A stretch of DNA of 64,000 bases. It comes from Kutzneria sp. CA-103260 (lineage in GTDB: Bacteria; Actinomycetota; Actinomycetes; Mycobacteriales; Pseudonocardiaceae). The position numbers and the translations under genes are program-made. The stretch covers positions 6,510,001 through 6,574,000 of the forward strand of contig NZ_CP073318.1 of assembly GCF_018263855.1 (NCBI RefSeq). The letters are read 5' to 3'. The notes under the pieces are model-generated. The model was not told the DNA's origin and searched no databases. It worked only from the letters and a program-made list of their open reading frames with translations. Of the stretch, positions 37,674 through 46,987 are shown piece after piece (the stretch's first letter is position 1; each line of letters begins with the position of its first letter).

Positions 37674-38588
37674 CTAAAAGCCCAGCCGGCGGAGCTGTTT
37701 GGGGTCGCGCTGCCAGTCCTTGGCGATCTTCACGTGCAGGTCGAGGAAGATCCGGGAGCCGAGCAGCCGCTCGATCTGGCGGCGGGCGGTGGTGCCCACC
37801 TGCTTGAGCCGCTCCCCCTTGTGCCCCAGGATGATCGCCTTCTGGCTGGTGCGCTCCACGAACAGGTTGGCGTGCACGTCGATCAGGTCGTCGCGGCCCT
37901 CGCGCGGGCGCATCTCCTCCACCACCACGGCGATGGAGTGCGGCAGCTCGTCGCGCACGCCCTCCAGCGCGGCCTCCCGGATCAGCTCGGCGACCAGGGT
38001 GGCCTCCGGCTCGTCGGTCAGCTCCCCGTCCGGGTACAGCCGCGGCCCCTCGGGCAGCCGGCCCACCAGCAGGTCGGCCAGGGTGTCGAGCTGGTAGCCG
38101 TCCTGGGCCGACACCGGGATCAGGTCGGCGAAGTCCATCACCTTCTGCAGCGCCAGCAGCTGCTCGGCGACCTGCTGCTGGGGCACCAGGTCGGTCTTGG
38201 TGACGATGCCCAGCACCGGCGTGCGCTTGGCCACCTTGGCCAGCTCGCTGGCGATGAACTTGTCGCCGGGGCCGACCTTCTGGTCGGCGGGCACGCACAG
38301 GCCGACCACGTCGACCTCCGACCAGGTCTCCATGACCAGGTCGTTGAGCCGCTGGCCGAGCAGGGTGCGCGGCCGGTGCAGGCCGGGCGTGTCCACGATG
38401 ATCAGCTGCGCGTCCGGCCGGTGCACCACGCCGCGGATGGTGTGCCGGGTGGTCTGCGGCTTGCTGGAGGTGATCGCCACCTTGGCGCCGACCAGCGCGT
38501 TGGTCAGCGTCGACTTGCCCGCGTTGGGCCGGCCGACGAAGCACGCGAACCCGGAGCGGTGCTCGGCAGGGGTGATGTCGCTGGTCAT
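37674..38588 (-). CDS. era: GTPase Era
   Basis: This 304-residue GTPase binds 16S rRNA during 30S maturation. G1 is GRPNAGKSTLTNAL, G3 is DTPGLHRPR, G4 is TKTD and the C-terminal KH domain includes ILGHKGERLKQVGTTARRQI. It is the standard length. A 124-bp gap separates it from the RDD gene downstream. Confidence 0.97.
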   Translation of the reverse strand: MTSDITPAEHRSGFACFVGRPNAGKSTLTNALVGAKVAITSSKPQTTRHTIRGVVHRPDAQLIIVDTPGLHRPRTLLGQRLNDLVMETWSEVDVVGLCVPADQKVGPGDKFIASELAKVAKRTPVLGIVTKTDLVPQQQVAEQLLALQKVMDFADLIPVSAQDGYQLDTLADLLVGRLPEGPRLYPDGELTDEPEATLVAELIREAALEGVRDELPHSIAVVVEEMRPREGRDDLIDVHANLFVERTSQKAIILGHKGERLKQVGTTARRQIERLLGSRIFLDLHVKIAKDWQRDPKQLRRLGF

Positions 38589-38630
38589 CGTTTTATTCTC
38601 GCTGGTTGCTCCGAACGTGCGCGCCCGGGT

Positions 38631-38966
38631 CTAACGCTGCGTGTCGACCACGGTCCCGGACGGGTCGGCGATCAGCACGTACGCGGCTTCGGTGAGGTCC
38701 CGGACCGCGGCCCGCGACTCGTCGTCGACCTTGCCGGCCTCGGTGACGACCGCCGCCGCCTCCAGGCCGGGAGCCCCGCTGGCCACCGCAGCAGCCACCG
38801 CGGCCTGCAACGCGGTCAGCCGCAGCGACGGCAGCGCGACCGTGCTGGCGGCGTAGGTGCGGCCGTCGGTGTCCCGGACCGCGGCGCCCTCGGCGGCGCC
38901 GGTGCGGGCACGGGCCGACCGGGCCAGGGTCACGATCTTGGCGTCCTCGGGGTCCAGTTCAGACAC
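38631..38966 (-). CDS. Cytidine deaminase-like protein lacking zinc ligands
   Basis: This 111-residue protein has the cytidine deaminase fold outline (ELDPEDAKIVTLARSARAR, then AAVRDTDGRTYAASTVALPS, then LTALQAAVAAAVASG). The catalytic H/C-A-E is replaced by ALQ and no P-C-x2-C is present. It occupies the mycobacterial position next to era (Rv2365c). The GTG overlaps the corC stop by 8 bases. It is probably a non-catalytic homologue. Confidence 0.8.
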   Translation of the reverse strand: MSELDPEDAKIVTLARSARARTGAAEGAAVRDTDGRTYAASTVALPSLRLTALQAAVAAAVASGAPGLEAAAVVTEAGKVDDESRAAVRDLTEAAYVLIADPSGTVVDTQR

Positions 38967-40263
38967 GCTCGCCGTTCCTCTCACGTTCGCCGCGCCGGGC
39001 CACCACGGTGGTGATCCGGACCCGGCCCCTGTTGTCCTTGCCGCCCTCGGCCCGCAGCCACAGGCCGGCGATCTCGGCCTCGGCCCCGGGCAGCGGCACC
39101 CGGCCCAGCCGCTGGGCCATCAGCCCGCCCACGGTCTCCACGTCCGAGTCGTCCAACTCCACGCCGAACAGCTCGGCGAAGTCCTCGACCGGCAGCCGGG
39201 CGCTGACCCGGTAGGTGTCCTCGTCGACCTGCTCGACCGGGGGCCGCTCGTCCTGGTCGTACTCGTCGGTGATCTCGCCGACGATCTCCTCCAGGATGTC
39301 CTCGATGGTGAGCAGGCCGGCGGTGCCGCCGTACTCGTCGACGGCGATGGCCAGGTGGTTGTGCGTGACCTGCATCTGCCGCAGCAGGTCGTCCAGCCGC
39401 TTGGTGTCGGGCACGAACACGGCCGGCTTCATCAGGTCCCGCACGGTCTGGTCGATGGGCTGTTGGGCGCCGCCCTCGACCGAAGCCCGGGCCAGGTCCT
39501 TGATGTTGACCACGCCGACTACGTCGTCGACGCTCTCGCCGATCACCGGGATGCGGCTGTAGCCGGTGCGCAGGGACAGGGCCAGCGCCTGACGGACCGA
39601 CTTGGCCTGCTCGATCCAGATGATCTCGGTACGCGGCACCATCACCTCGCGGGCGATGGTGCCGCCCAGCTCGAAGACGGAGTGGATCATCTCCCGCTCG
39701 TCCTCGTCGACCACGCCGCGCTCGCCGGCCAGGTCGACCAGCTCGCGCAGCTCGACCTCGGTGGAGAACGGGCCCTCGCGGAAGCCGCGGCCCGGGGTGA
39801 TCGCGTTGCCGATCAGGATCAGCAGCCGGCTCAGCGGTCCCAGCACCCGGCCCAGCACCCGCACCGGGCCGGCGGCCAGCAGCATCACGCCGTACGGGTG
39901 CTGGCGGCCGACTGTGCGCGGGCCGACGCCGATCAACACGTACGAGACGACGACCATCGCCACACCGGCCACCACCAGGGCCAGCCAGCCCGGGGTGACG
40001 GCCTGCAGGCAGAACGCCGTGATCAGCACGGTCGCGGCCAACTCGCAGCCCAGCCGCAGCAGCAACAGCAGGTTGATGTGCCGCGGCCGGTCCTCGATCA
40101 GCAGCTGGAGCTGGTGGGCCCCGGCGCGGCGCTGCCGCAGCAGCTCCTCGACCCGGGCCCGGGACACGGTGCCCAGCGCGGCGTCGGCGCAGGCGAAGGC
40201 GCCGGCCGCCAGCACGAGCACGACCGCGCACAGCAGCATCGGCACCACGGCACCGGCGCCCAT
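38959..40263 (-). CDS. CorC/HlyC-type CNNM-CBS membrane protein
   Basis: This 434-residue protein has an N-terminal DUF21 membrane domain (three or four helices), a paired CBS domain (EVMVPRTEIIWIEQAKSVRQ, then YSRIPVIGESVDDVVGVVNI) and a C-terminal CorC_HlyC domain (EIVGEITDEYDQDE). The family is implicated in Mg2+/Co2+ transport or membrane stability. The ATG overlaps the ybeY stop by one base. Confidence 0.93.
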   Translation of the reverse strand: MGAGAVVPMLLCAVVLVLAAGAFACADAALGTVSRARVEELLRQRRAGAHQLQLLIEDRPRHINLLLLLRLGCELAATVLITAFCLQAVTPGWLALVVAGVAMVVVSYVLIGVGPRTVGRQHPYGVMLLAAGPVRVLGRVLGPLSRLLILIGNAITPGRGFREGPFSTEVELRELVDLAGERGVVDEDEREMIHSVFELGGTIAREVMVPRTEIIWIEQAKSVRQALALSLRTGYSRIPVIGESVDDVVGVVNIKDLARASVEGGAQQPIDQTVRDLMKPAVFVPDTKRLDDLLRQMQVTHNHLAIAVDEYGGTAGLLTIEDILEEIVGEITDEYDQDERPPVEQVDEDTYRVSARLPVEDFAELFGVELDDSDVETVGGLMAQRLGRVPLPGAEAEIAGLWLRAEGGKDNRGRVRITTVVARRGERERNGERV

Positions 40264-40832
40264 CAGCCGGCGTCGGGGTCCGCGGCCGCGGGCTTGTCCT
40301 CTTCCTCGGCCAGGCCGACGGCGCCCAGCACGCGGTCGTCGTTGCTGCGCTGCTGCGCGGCGCGGGCGGCCGACTCCTTGGTGTCCCGGTAGTCGGCCAG
40401 GATCCGGTTCTGGAGCGTGAACATCTCCCGCTCCTCGGCCGGCTCGGCGTGGTCGTAGCCGAGCAGGTGCAGCACGCCGTGCACGGTGAGCAGGTGCAGC
40501 TCGTCGAGCAGGCCGTGGCCGGCCTTGCGGGCCTGGTCCTTGGCGAAGGCCGGGCACAGCACGATGTCGCCGAGCAGGGCCGGGCCGACGCCGGCGGCGT
40601 CGGGGCGGCGGGCCGAGTCCAGCTCGTCCATCGGGAACGCCATCACGTCGGTCGGACCGGGCAGGTCCATCCAGCGCTCGTGCAGGTCGGCCATCACGTC
40701 CAGGTCGACCAGCAGCACGGACAGCTCGGCGAGCGGGCTGACGCCCATCCGGTCCAGCGCGAAGCGGGCGACGGCGACGATGCTGGCCTCGTCGACGCCG
40801 ACGCCGGCCTCGTTGGCGATCTCGATACTCAC
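40263..40832 (-). CDS. ybeY: Endoribonuclease YbeY
   Basis: This 189-residue enzyme matures 16S rRNA 3' ends. The zinc-binding motif HGVLHLLGYDH is intact and PTDVMAFPMDE is the conserved substrate region. It has a C-terminal extension of about 30 residues rich in Asp/Ala/Lys. The GTG at 40832 starts SIEIANEAG and lies 5 bases after phoH. Confidence 0.96.
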   Translation of the reverse strand: MSIEIANEAGVGVDEASIVAVARFALDRMGVSPLAELSVLLVDLDVMADLHERWMDLPGPTDVMAFPMDELDSARRPDAAGVGPALLGDIVLCPAFAKDQARKAGHGLLDELHLLTVHGVLHLLGYDHAEPAEEREMFTLQNRILADYRDTKESAARAAQQRSNDDRVLGAVGLAEEEDKPAAADPDAG

Positions 40833-40837
40833 GGGCC

Positions 40838-41884
<1,047 letters not shown>

Positions 41885-41913
41885 CTGGCCTCGGGCCTGC
41901 TTCCTGCGCGTGC

Positions 41914-41974
41914 GCGCGCTGTCGGTGAACTGCTGCTCTCACCCCGATGCTAGTCGGGGGCACCGACAGCGCGC
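41914..41974. promoter_or_regulatory. Nested inverted repeat upstream of phoH
   Basis: A perfect 14-bp inverted repeat (GCGCGCTGTCGGTG at 41914-41927 and its complement at 41961-41974) encloses a smaller one (CCCCGA/TCGGGG at 41942-41947 and 41954-41959). It lies between HIT (ends 41990) and phoH (starts 41884), both minus strand. There is no T-run, so it may be a structured leader of phoH or a processing or termination element. Confidence 0.6.
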
Positions 41975-41989
41975 ATTCAAGTTGACCCG

Positions 41990-42340
41990 TCAGGGCCGGC
42001 CAAAGAGACCCAATTGTTCTCCGCCCAGCACGTGCAGGTGGGCGTGGAACACGGTGCGACCGGCGTCGTCGCCGGTGTTGAAGACGAACCGGTAGCCGCT
42101 GTCGGCGATGCCCTCGGCCTTGGCCACCTCGGCCCCGGTGGTGATCACCTCGGCCAGCAGCCGGGGGTCGGCGGCGGCCAGCGCGGCGGCGTCCTCGTGG
42201 TGCTGCTTGGGCACGACCAGCACGTGCACCCGGGCCTGCGGGTTGATGTCGCGGAACGCGAGGGTGCGCTCCCCGTCGTGGACGACGGTCGCCGGAATGT
42301 CGCCGGCGACGATCTTGCAGAACAGGCAGTCCGCGGTCAT
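41990..42340 (-). CDS. HIT-family (Hint-like) nucleotide hydrolase
   Basis: This 116-residue HIT protein starts TADCLFCKIVAGDIPA and carries the histidine triad HAHLHVLGG. The family hydrolyses aminoacyl-adenylates and purine phosphoramidates. The ATG overlaps the stop of the tetR gene (ATGA), so it is part of a two-gene unit with a regulator. This differs from the mycobacterial arrangement. Confidence 0.93.
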   Translation of the reverse strand: MTADCLFCKIVAGDIPATVVHDGERTLAFRDINPQARVHVLVVPKQHHEDAAALAAADPRLLAEVITTGAEVAKAEGIADSGYRFVFNTGDDAGRTVFHAHLHVLGGEQLGLFGRP

Positions 42341-42945
42341 GCCGGCAGGGTAGACGCCGGGTTCAGCAGGTCGTCCAGATGCCGGTCGACCACGGCGAGG
42401 GCGGCCTCGACGGTGATCCGCTCGGCGGAGTACACGCAGGCCAGGGTCAGGCCGTCGATCAGGGCGCTGAGCCGCACGGCTTCCAGCTCGGGTTGGCGGT
42501 CCTCGGCCAGCTCGCCCTGCGCGGCGGCCCGCCACAGCAGGCCGCACAAGGCAGCGAGCAGCGCCTCCCGGTTGTCCCGCTCGGCGCGCCGCAGGCCCGG
42601 GTCGACCTGGGCTCGGGCCAGCAGGGCGAGCCACACCTCGACCTCGATGCTCTGCTCGTCGCCGGCCGGCAGCAGGGCATGGGCGATGCCGCGCAGGACG
42701 CCCCGGGTGCCGGTGTCCTCGATGGCGGCGATCCGGGTCTTGGCCTTGTCGGCGAGCAGCTCCATGGCGAAGACCAGCAGCGCGTCCTGGGTCGGGAAGT
42801 AGTGCCGCAACGACCCGGTGGACCAGCCGGACTCGGCGGCCACAGACCGCACCGACACCCGGTGCACCCCGTCCACGCTGATCACCCGCCAGACCGCTTC
42901 GGCGAGTTCGCGGCGACGGGCCTGGTGATCGACAGCCTTGGGCAT
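42337..42945 (-). CDS. TetR-family regulator
   Basis: This 202-residue protein has an N-terminal helix-turn-helix (ARRRELAEAVWRVISVDGV, recognition helix WSTGSLRHYFPTQDALL) and a TetR_C ligand domain. It is divergent from a membrane protein gene across a 69-bp gap with a palindrome and overlaps HIT. The likely targets are the membrane protein and itself. Confidence 0.9.
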   Translation of the reverse strand: MPKAVDHQARRRELAEAVWRVISVDGVHRVSVRSVAAESGWSTGSLRHYFPTQDALLVFAMELLADKAKTRIAAIEDTGTRGVLRGIAHALLPAGDEQSIEVEVWLALLARAQVDPGLRRAERDNREALLAALCGLLWRAAAQGELAEDRQPELEAVRLSALIDGLTLACVYSAERITVEAALAVVDRHLDDLLNPASTLPA

Positions 42946-42971
42946 GGCACCGTTTTAACACAACTGGTATA

Positions 42972-42999
42972 AATACGATCGTACTAACACGCTCGTATT
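42972..42999. promoter_or_regulatory. Candidate TetR operator
   Basis: AATACGA (42972-42978) and TCGTATT (42993-42999) form a 28-bp inverted repeat. Inside it, TACGATCGTA (42974-42983) is a perfect 10-bp palindrome. It lies between the divergent tetR and membrane protein genes. Confidence 0.6.
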
Positions 43000-43014
43000 G
43001 AAACGGGGGACGAC

Positions 43015-43560
43015 GTGCTACTCACGCTCGTGATCGGCTCGGAGGTCGGCTTCTTCGTGCTGCTGCTGGCCGGCCTGGTCGTGCGCTACCTGGTGAAGAT
43101 GCCGAGGACCGGCGCGGTGCTGCTGGCGCTGTCCCCGCTCGGCTACGTGGCCGTGCTCATCGCCGGGGCCATCGACCTGGCCCGCGGCGGCACCTCGGAC
43201 ATCGCGCACGTGTTCGGCGCGATCGTCATCGGCATCGTGGCCGTCTCCGGGCGACACCACCTGCACGCGATGGATGGCTGGGTGCGGCGCAAGCTGGCCA
43301 AGGAGCCCAAGCCGCGGCTGTACGGCGCGGAGTTCGCCCGCAAGCAGCGCACCGACTTCTACCGGCGGACCGGCGAATGGGCGGTGGTCGTCGTGCTGCT
43401 GGCCGGCGGCTACGCGCTCGCCGGGTTCGACGTGCTGCGCGGCGGCGCGCTGCTGGCCGGCATCGGGTTCTGGACCGTGGTGCTGGTCGTCGACTTCATC
43501 TGGTCGTTCAGCTACACGGTGTTCCCGCGCGCGGTGAAGACCGACAGCATCCGGGGCTGA
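43015..43560 (+). CDS. Integral membrane protein of unknown function
   Basis: This 181-residue protein has about five membrane helices in two groups (residues 1-80 and 120-170) with a basic cytoplasmic loop (WVRRKLAKEPKPRLYGAEF). No transporter motif is visible. The GTG at 43015 follows GGGGGAC. It is divergent from the TetR gene, so it is likely the regulated target, perhaps an efflux-related or scaffold protein. Nothing more specific can be said. Confidence 0.8.
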   Translation: MLLTLVIGSEVGFFVLLLAGLVVRYLVKMPRTGAVLLALSPLGYVAVLIAGAIDLARGGTSDIAHVFGAIVIGIVAVSGRHHLHAMDGWVRRKLAKEPKPRLYGAEFARKQRTDFYRRTGEWAVVVVLLAGGYALAGFDVLRGGALLAGIGFWTVVLVVDFIWSFSYTVFPRAVKTDSIRG

Positions 43561-43564
43561 CCAC

Positions 43565-43616
43565 AAAAAATGCCGCGCCGCAGCGGAGCCTGGGGGTCAC
43601 TCCGCTACGGCGCGGC
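43565..43616 (-). terminator. Strong intrinsic terminator of the hrcA-dnaJ-rsmE unit
   Basis: Arms at 43572-43588 and 43600-43616 pair over 17 bp with one mismatch. Read on the minus strand the hairpin is followed by ATTTTTTG. It lies about 145 bp downstream of rsmE on that strand and also abuts the end of the convergent membrane protein gene. A second GC-rich hairpin lies at about 43617-43650. Confidence 0.85.
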
Positions 43617-43761
43617 CGCCGCCGGACCGAGGGGGGAGGTGTCCGGCGGATAGCGCCAACGCCTTTTCGGGCGTCGGAAATTCTTGGTTGCCAAAGGGTA
43701 GACCCTGCTCACGGCTTCGCGCCATACCGGATTGACGCGGCGGCCATCTTGATCGCTCTGG

Positions 43762-44493
43762 TCAGCCCCAACGGGTAGACAACGCGCCGATCGCCCCCAG
43801 CGCGACCGCGGCCGCGGTAGAAGCGCGCAGCACGGACGGCCCGAGACGGACCGCGACCGCGCCGGCGTCGGTCAGCACGGCCAGTTCCTCGGCGCTGATG
43901 CCGCCCTCCGGACCCACCACGAGCAGCAGATCTCCGTCTGACGGAAGATCGGCGAGCCGCCCGGTGGCCGATTCGTGCAGCACCATCGCCTTCGCCGCCT
44001 TGCCGGCCAGCGCCGCCAGTTCGGCGGTGCTCACCGGCTCCGCGACCTCCGGAACCCAGGCCCGCCGGGACTGCTTGGCCGCCTCGCGAACGGTGTTCCG
44101 CCATTTGGCCAGGGCCTTTGCGCCGCGGGGACCTTCATCCCATCGGGCTACACACCGGGAGGCGCGCCAGGGCACGATCGCGTCCGCGCCGGCCTCCGTG
44201 GCCAGTTCCACCGCGAGCTCGCCCCGATCGCCCTTCACCAACGCCTGCGCCACGATCACCCGCGGCTGCGGCGGCGGCACGTGCGTGCGCTCCAGCACCG
44301 CGAGGCGGAGCGTGTCCCGCTCCACCGCCTCGATGCCGCAGCGCACCCGGCCGCCGCGGCCGTCGGCCAGCACCAGCTCCTCGCCGACGCGCAGCCGCCG
44401 CACCGAGGCCGCGTGATGGCCCTCCGGGCCGTCCAGCACGCCAGCGTCACCCGCCGGCAGGCTGTCGACCAGGAAGACCGGCAGCGTCGTCAC
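43762..44493 (-). CDS. rsmE: 16S rRNA m3U1498 methyltransferase RsmE
   Basis: This 243-residue SPOUT methyltransferase has a PUA-like N-terminus (LDGPEGHHAASVRRLRVGEE), then VIVAQALVKGDRGELAVE, and the knotted SAM site LLVVGPEGGISAEEL and RLGPSVLRASTAAAVAL. The start overlaps the dnaJ stop by GTGA. Position next to dnaJ2 and hrcA matches mycobacteria. Confidence 0.95.
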   Translation of the reverse strand: MTTLPVFLVDSLPAGDAGVLDGPEGHHAASVRRLRVGEELVLADGRGGRVRCGIEAVERDTLRLAVLERTHVPPPQPRVIVAQALVKGDRGELAVELATEAGADAIVPWRASRCVARWDEGPRGAKALAKWRNTVREAAKQSRRAWVPEVAEPVSTAELAALAGKAAKAMVLHESATGRLADLPSDGDLLLVVGPEGGISAEELAVLTDAGAVAVRLGPSVLRASTAAAVALGAIGALSTRWG

Positions 44494-45659
44494 CGGCGGT
44501 TGTTGCGCAGGCGGGAGAACAGGCCGCCGTGGCCGCGCCCGTTGGTCGAGGCCAGCTCCGGCTCCTCCTCGCCCCGCAGCGCCGCCAGCTCACGCAGCAG
44601 ATCCGCCTGCTTCGGGTCCAGCTTCGTGGGCACCTCGACCTGGAGGTGCACGTACATGTCGCCGCGGCCGTCGACCCGGCCCGACGAGCGCAGCTTCGGC
44701 ATGCCGCGGCCGGTCAGCACCAGCTCGGTGTTCGGCTGCGTGCCCGGCTCGATGCGCAGCTCCTCGGTGCCGTCCAGCGTCTTGAGCTGGAGCACCGCGC
44801 CCAGCGCCGCCGTCGTCACCGGGATGCGCAGCGTGCCGTGCAGGTTCGCGCCCTCCCGCTCGAACGTGTCGTGCTGCAGCTCGTCCACCTCGACGTACAG
44901 GTCGCCGGCGGGGCCGCCGCCCGGGCCGACCTCGCCCTGGCTGGCCAGCCGCACCCGCATGCCGTCGGCCACGCCGGCCGGGATCTGCACCGTGATCGTG
45001 CGGCGGGCCCGGATCCGGCCGTCGCCCGAGCACTGCTGGCACGGCTCCGGAATCACCTCGCCGTAGCCGCGGCACACCGGGCACGGGCGGGCCGTGACCA
45101 CCTGGCCGAGGAACGAGCGCTGCACCGACTGGATCTCGCCGCGGCCGTGGCAGGTGTCACACTGCTGCGTCGTCGTGCCGGGGGCACAGCCGCCGCCCTG
45201 GCACTGGTCGCACAGCACCGCCGTGTCGACCGTGATCTCGCGGCTCACGCCCGTGAGGCACTCGTCCAGCGTCAGCTCCATGCGCAGCAGGGCGTCCGAG
45301 CCCGGCTGCACACGGCTGCGCGGCCCGCGGCCACCGCCGCCACCCGTCGCCGCGCCGAAGAAGGCGTCCATGATGTCGCCGAGACCGAAGCCCGCGCCGC
45401 CGAACGGGTCGCGCATGCCGGCCCCGCCGCCACCCGAACCGCTGCCCAGCGGGTCGCCGCCGAGGTCCACGATCTTGCGCTTCTGCGGGTCGGACAGCAC
45501 CTCGTAGGCGGCCGTGACCTCACGGAAGCGCGCCTGCGCCTGCTCGTCCGGGTTGACGTCCGGGTGCAGCTCCCTGGCGAGCTTGCGGTAGGCGCGTTTG
45601 AGCTCCTCGGGGGTCGCGTCCTGGCTGACCCCCAGCGTGCCGTAATAGTCCCTGGCCAC
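44490..45659 (-). CDS. dnaJ: DnaJ chaperone (DnaJ2)
   Basis: This 389-residue co-chaperone has a J domain with the HPD motif (ARELHPDVNPDEQ), a Gly-rich linker, four CxxCxGxG-type zinc repeats (CDQCQGGG, CDTCHGRG, CPVCRGYG, CQQCSGDG) and C-terminal peptide-binding domains. It stimulates DnaK ATPase. It is downstream of hrcA, as in the actinobacterial dnaJ2 locus. Confidence 0.97.
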   Translation of the reverse strand: MARDYYGTLGVSQDATPEELKRAYRKLARELHPDVNPDEQAQARFREVTAAYEVLSDPQKRKIVDLGGDPLGSGSGGGGAGMRDPFGGAGFGLGDIMDAFFGAATGGGGGRGPRSRVQPGSDALLRMELTLDECLTGVSREITVDTAVLCDQCQGGGCAPGTTTQQCDTCHGRGEIQSVQRSFLGQVVTARPCPVCRGYGEVIPEPCQQCSGDGRIRARRTITVQIPAGVADGMRVRLASQGEVGPGGGPAGDLYVEVDELQHDTFEREGANLHGTLRIPVTTAALGAVLQLKTLDGTEELRIEPGTQPNTELVLTGRGMPKLRSSGRVDGRGDMYVHLQVEVPTKLDPKQADLLRELAALRGEEEPELASTNGRGHGGLFSRLRNNRR

Positions 45660-45717
45660 CTGTTTTCCAGTCCTCCTGCCGGATCACCCCTGGACCCGGC
45701 CCGTTGCCTGTCCCGGG

Positions 45718-46740
45718 CTAGCGCCCGGTCAGGATGTCGCCCACGTAGTTGGCCACCGCGTGCACGGCGGCCATGGCGCCCGGATAGTCCATCCTCGTCG
45801 GCCCGACAACGCCCATCCCCCCGAGCAGGGTTCCCCCGCCGCCGTAGCCGATCGACACCACCGAGGTGCTGCGCAGGTCCTCGGCCTCGTTCTCGTTGCC
45901 GATGCGCACCGTCACCGTGCCCGGGTCGCGCACCGCCGCCAGCAGACGCAGCACCACCACCTGCTCCTCCAGCGCCTCCAGCACCTGGCGCAGCGAGCCC
46001 GGGAAGTCCGCCACGTTACGCGTCAGGTTCGCCGTGCCGCCCAGCAGCAGACGCTCCTCCGGGTGTTCCACCAGGGTCTCCACCAGCACCGTCGACACCC
46101 GCAGCATCGCGTTGCGCAGCTCCGCCGGCACCTGGGTGGGCAGCTCCGCCACCCGCGCCGAGGCGTCGGTCAGGCGCTGCCCGTTCATCGCCGAGTTCAG
46201 CAGACCCCGGATCTGGGCCGTGCCCTCGTCGTCGATCGTGTCGCCCAATTCCACCATGCGCTGGTCGACGCGGCCCGCGTCGGTGATCAGCACCAGCATC
46301 AGCCGGGCCGGTGTGAGCTGCACGACCTCCAGGTGCCGGACCGTGGAGCGGGTCAGCGTCGGGTACTGGATCACCGCCACCTGCCGGGTCAGCTGCGCCA
46401 GCATCCGGACGCTGCGCCGCAGCACGTCGTCCAGGTCGATCGCGCCCTCGAGGAAGCTCTGGATCGCCCGCCGCTCCGCCGCCGACAGCGGCTTCACCTC
46501 GCTGATCCGGTCCACGAACAGCCGGTACCCCTTGTCCGTGGGCACCCGCCCCGCGCTCGTGTGCGGCTGGGTGATGAAGCCGTCCTCCTCGAGCACCGCC
46601 ATGTCGTTGCGCACCGTCGCGCTCGACACCCCCAGGTTGTGCCGCTCCACCAGCGCCTTGGACCCCACCGGCTCCTGGTTGGAGACGTAGTCCGCGACGA
46701 TCGCGCGCAACACCTCGAAGCGGCGCTCATCAGCGTTCAC
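45718..46740 (-). CDS. hrcA: Heat-inducible transcription repressor HrcA
   Basis: This 340-residue repressor has an N-terminal winged helix (RRFEVLRAIVADYVSNQEPV, then GVSSATVRNDMAVLEEDGF) and a C-terminal GAF-like domain. HrcA binds CIRCE operators and represses groE-type genes. The GTG start at 46740 follows GGAGG. No CIRCE sequence is visible in the 247 bp upstream. Confidence 0.95.
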   Translation of the reverse strand: MNADERRFEVLRAIVADYVSNQEPVGSKALVERHNLGVSSATVRNDMAVLEEDGFITQPHTSAGRVPTDKGYRLFVDRISEVKPLSAAERRAIQSFLEGAIDLDDVLRRSVRMLAQLTRQVAVIQYPTLTRSTVRHLEVVQLTPARLMLVLITDAGRVDQRMVELGDTIDDEGTAQIRGLLNSAMNGQRLTDASARVAELPTQVPAELRNAMLRVSTVLVETLVEHPEERLLLGGTANLTRNVADFPGSLRQVLEALEEQVVVLRLLAAVRDPGTVTVRIGNENEAEDLRSTSVVSIGYGGGGTLLGGMGVVGPTRMDYPGAMAAVHAVANYVGDILTGR

Positions 46741-46987
46741 GCGGCGTCACCTCCGGGCCGGTCGACAACGGTGCTCACGACAAGTTTACGGAGCGGGGCG
46801 GACTCAAGGGTCACCTGTTGCCGACTTCGCAGCTCAGCCGTAGCACGGGGCGCGCGGTCCAGGCCTGAACGGCAAGCTCTGGCGCGGCTGTCCGAGTTGT
46901 CGATCTGAGGGCTCACCTCATGGGATATGAGGGTTCGTTCTGCACGAAATCGACATTCGGTGTGCCGCTGAGCGTGACACGCGGAGG

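Noticed and set aside
46741..46987. CIRCE operator upstream of hrcA
   Set aside because: No TTAGCACTC-N9-GAGTGCTAA or close variant is visible on either strand.
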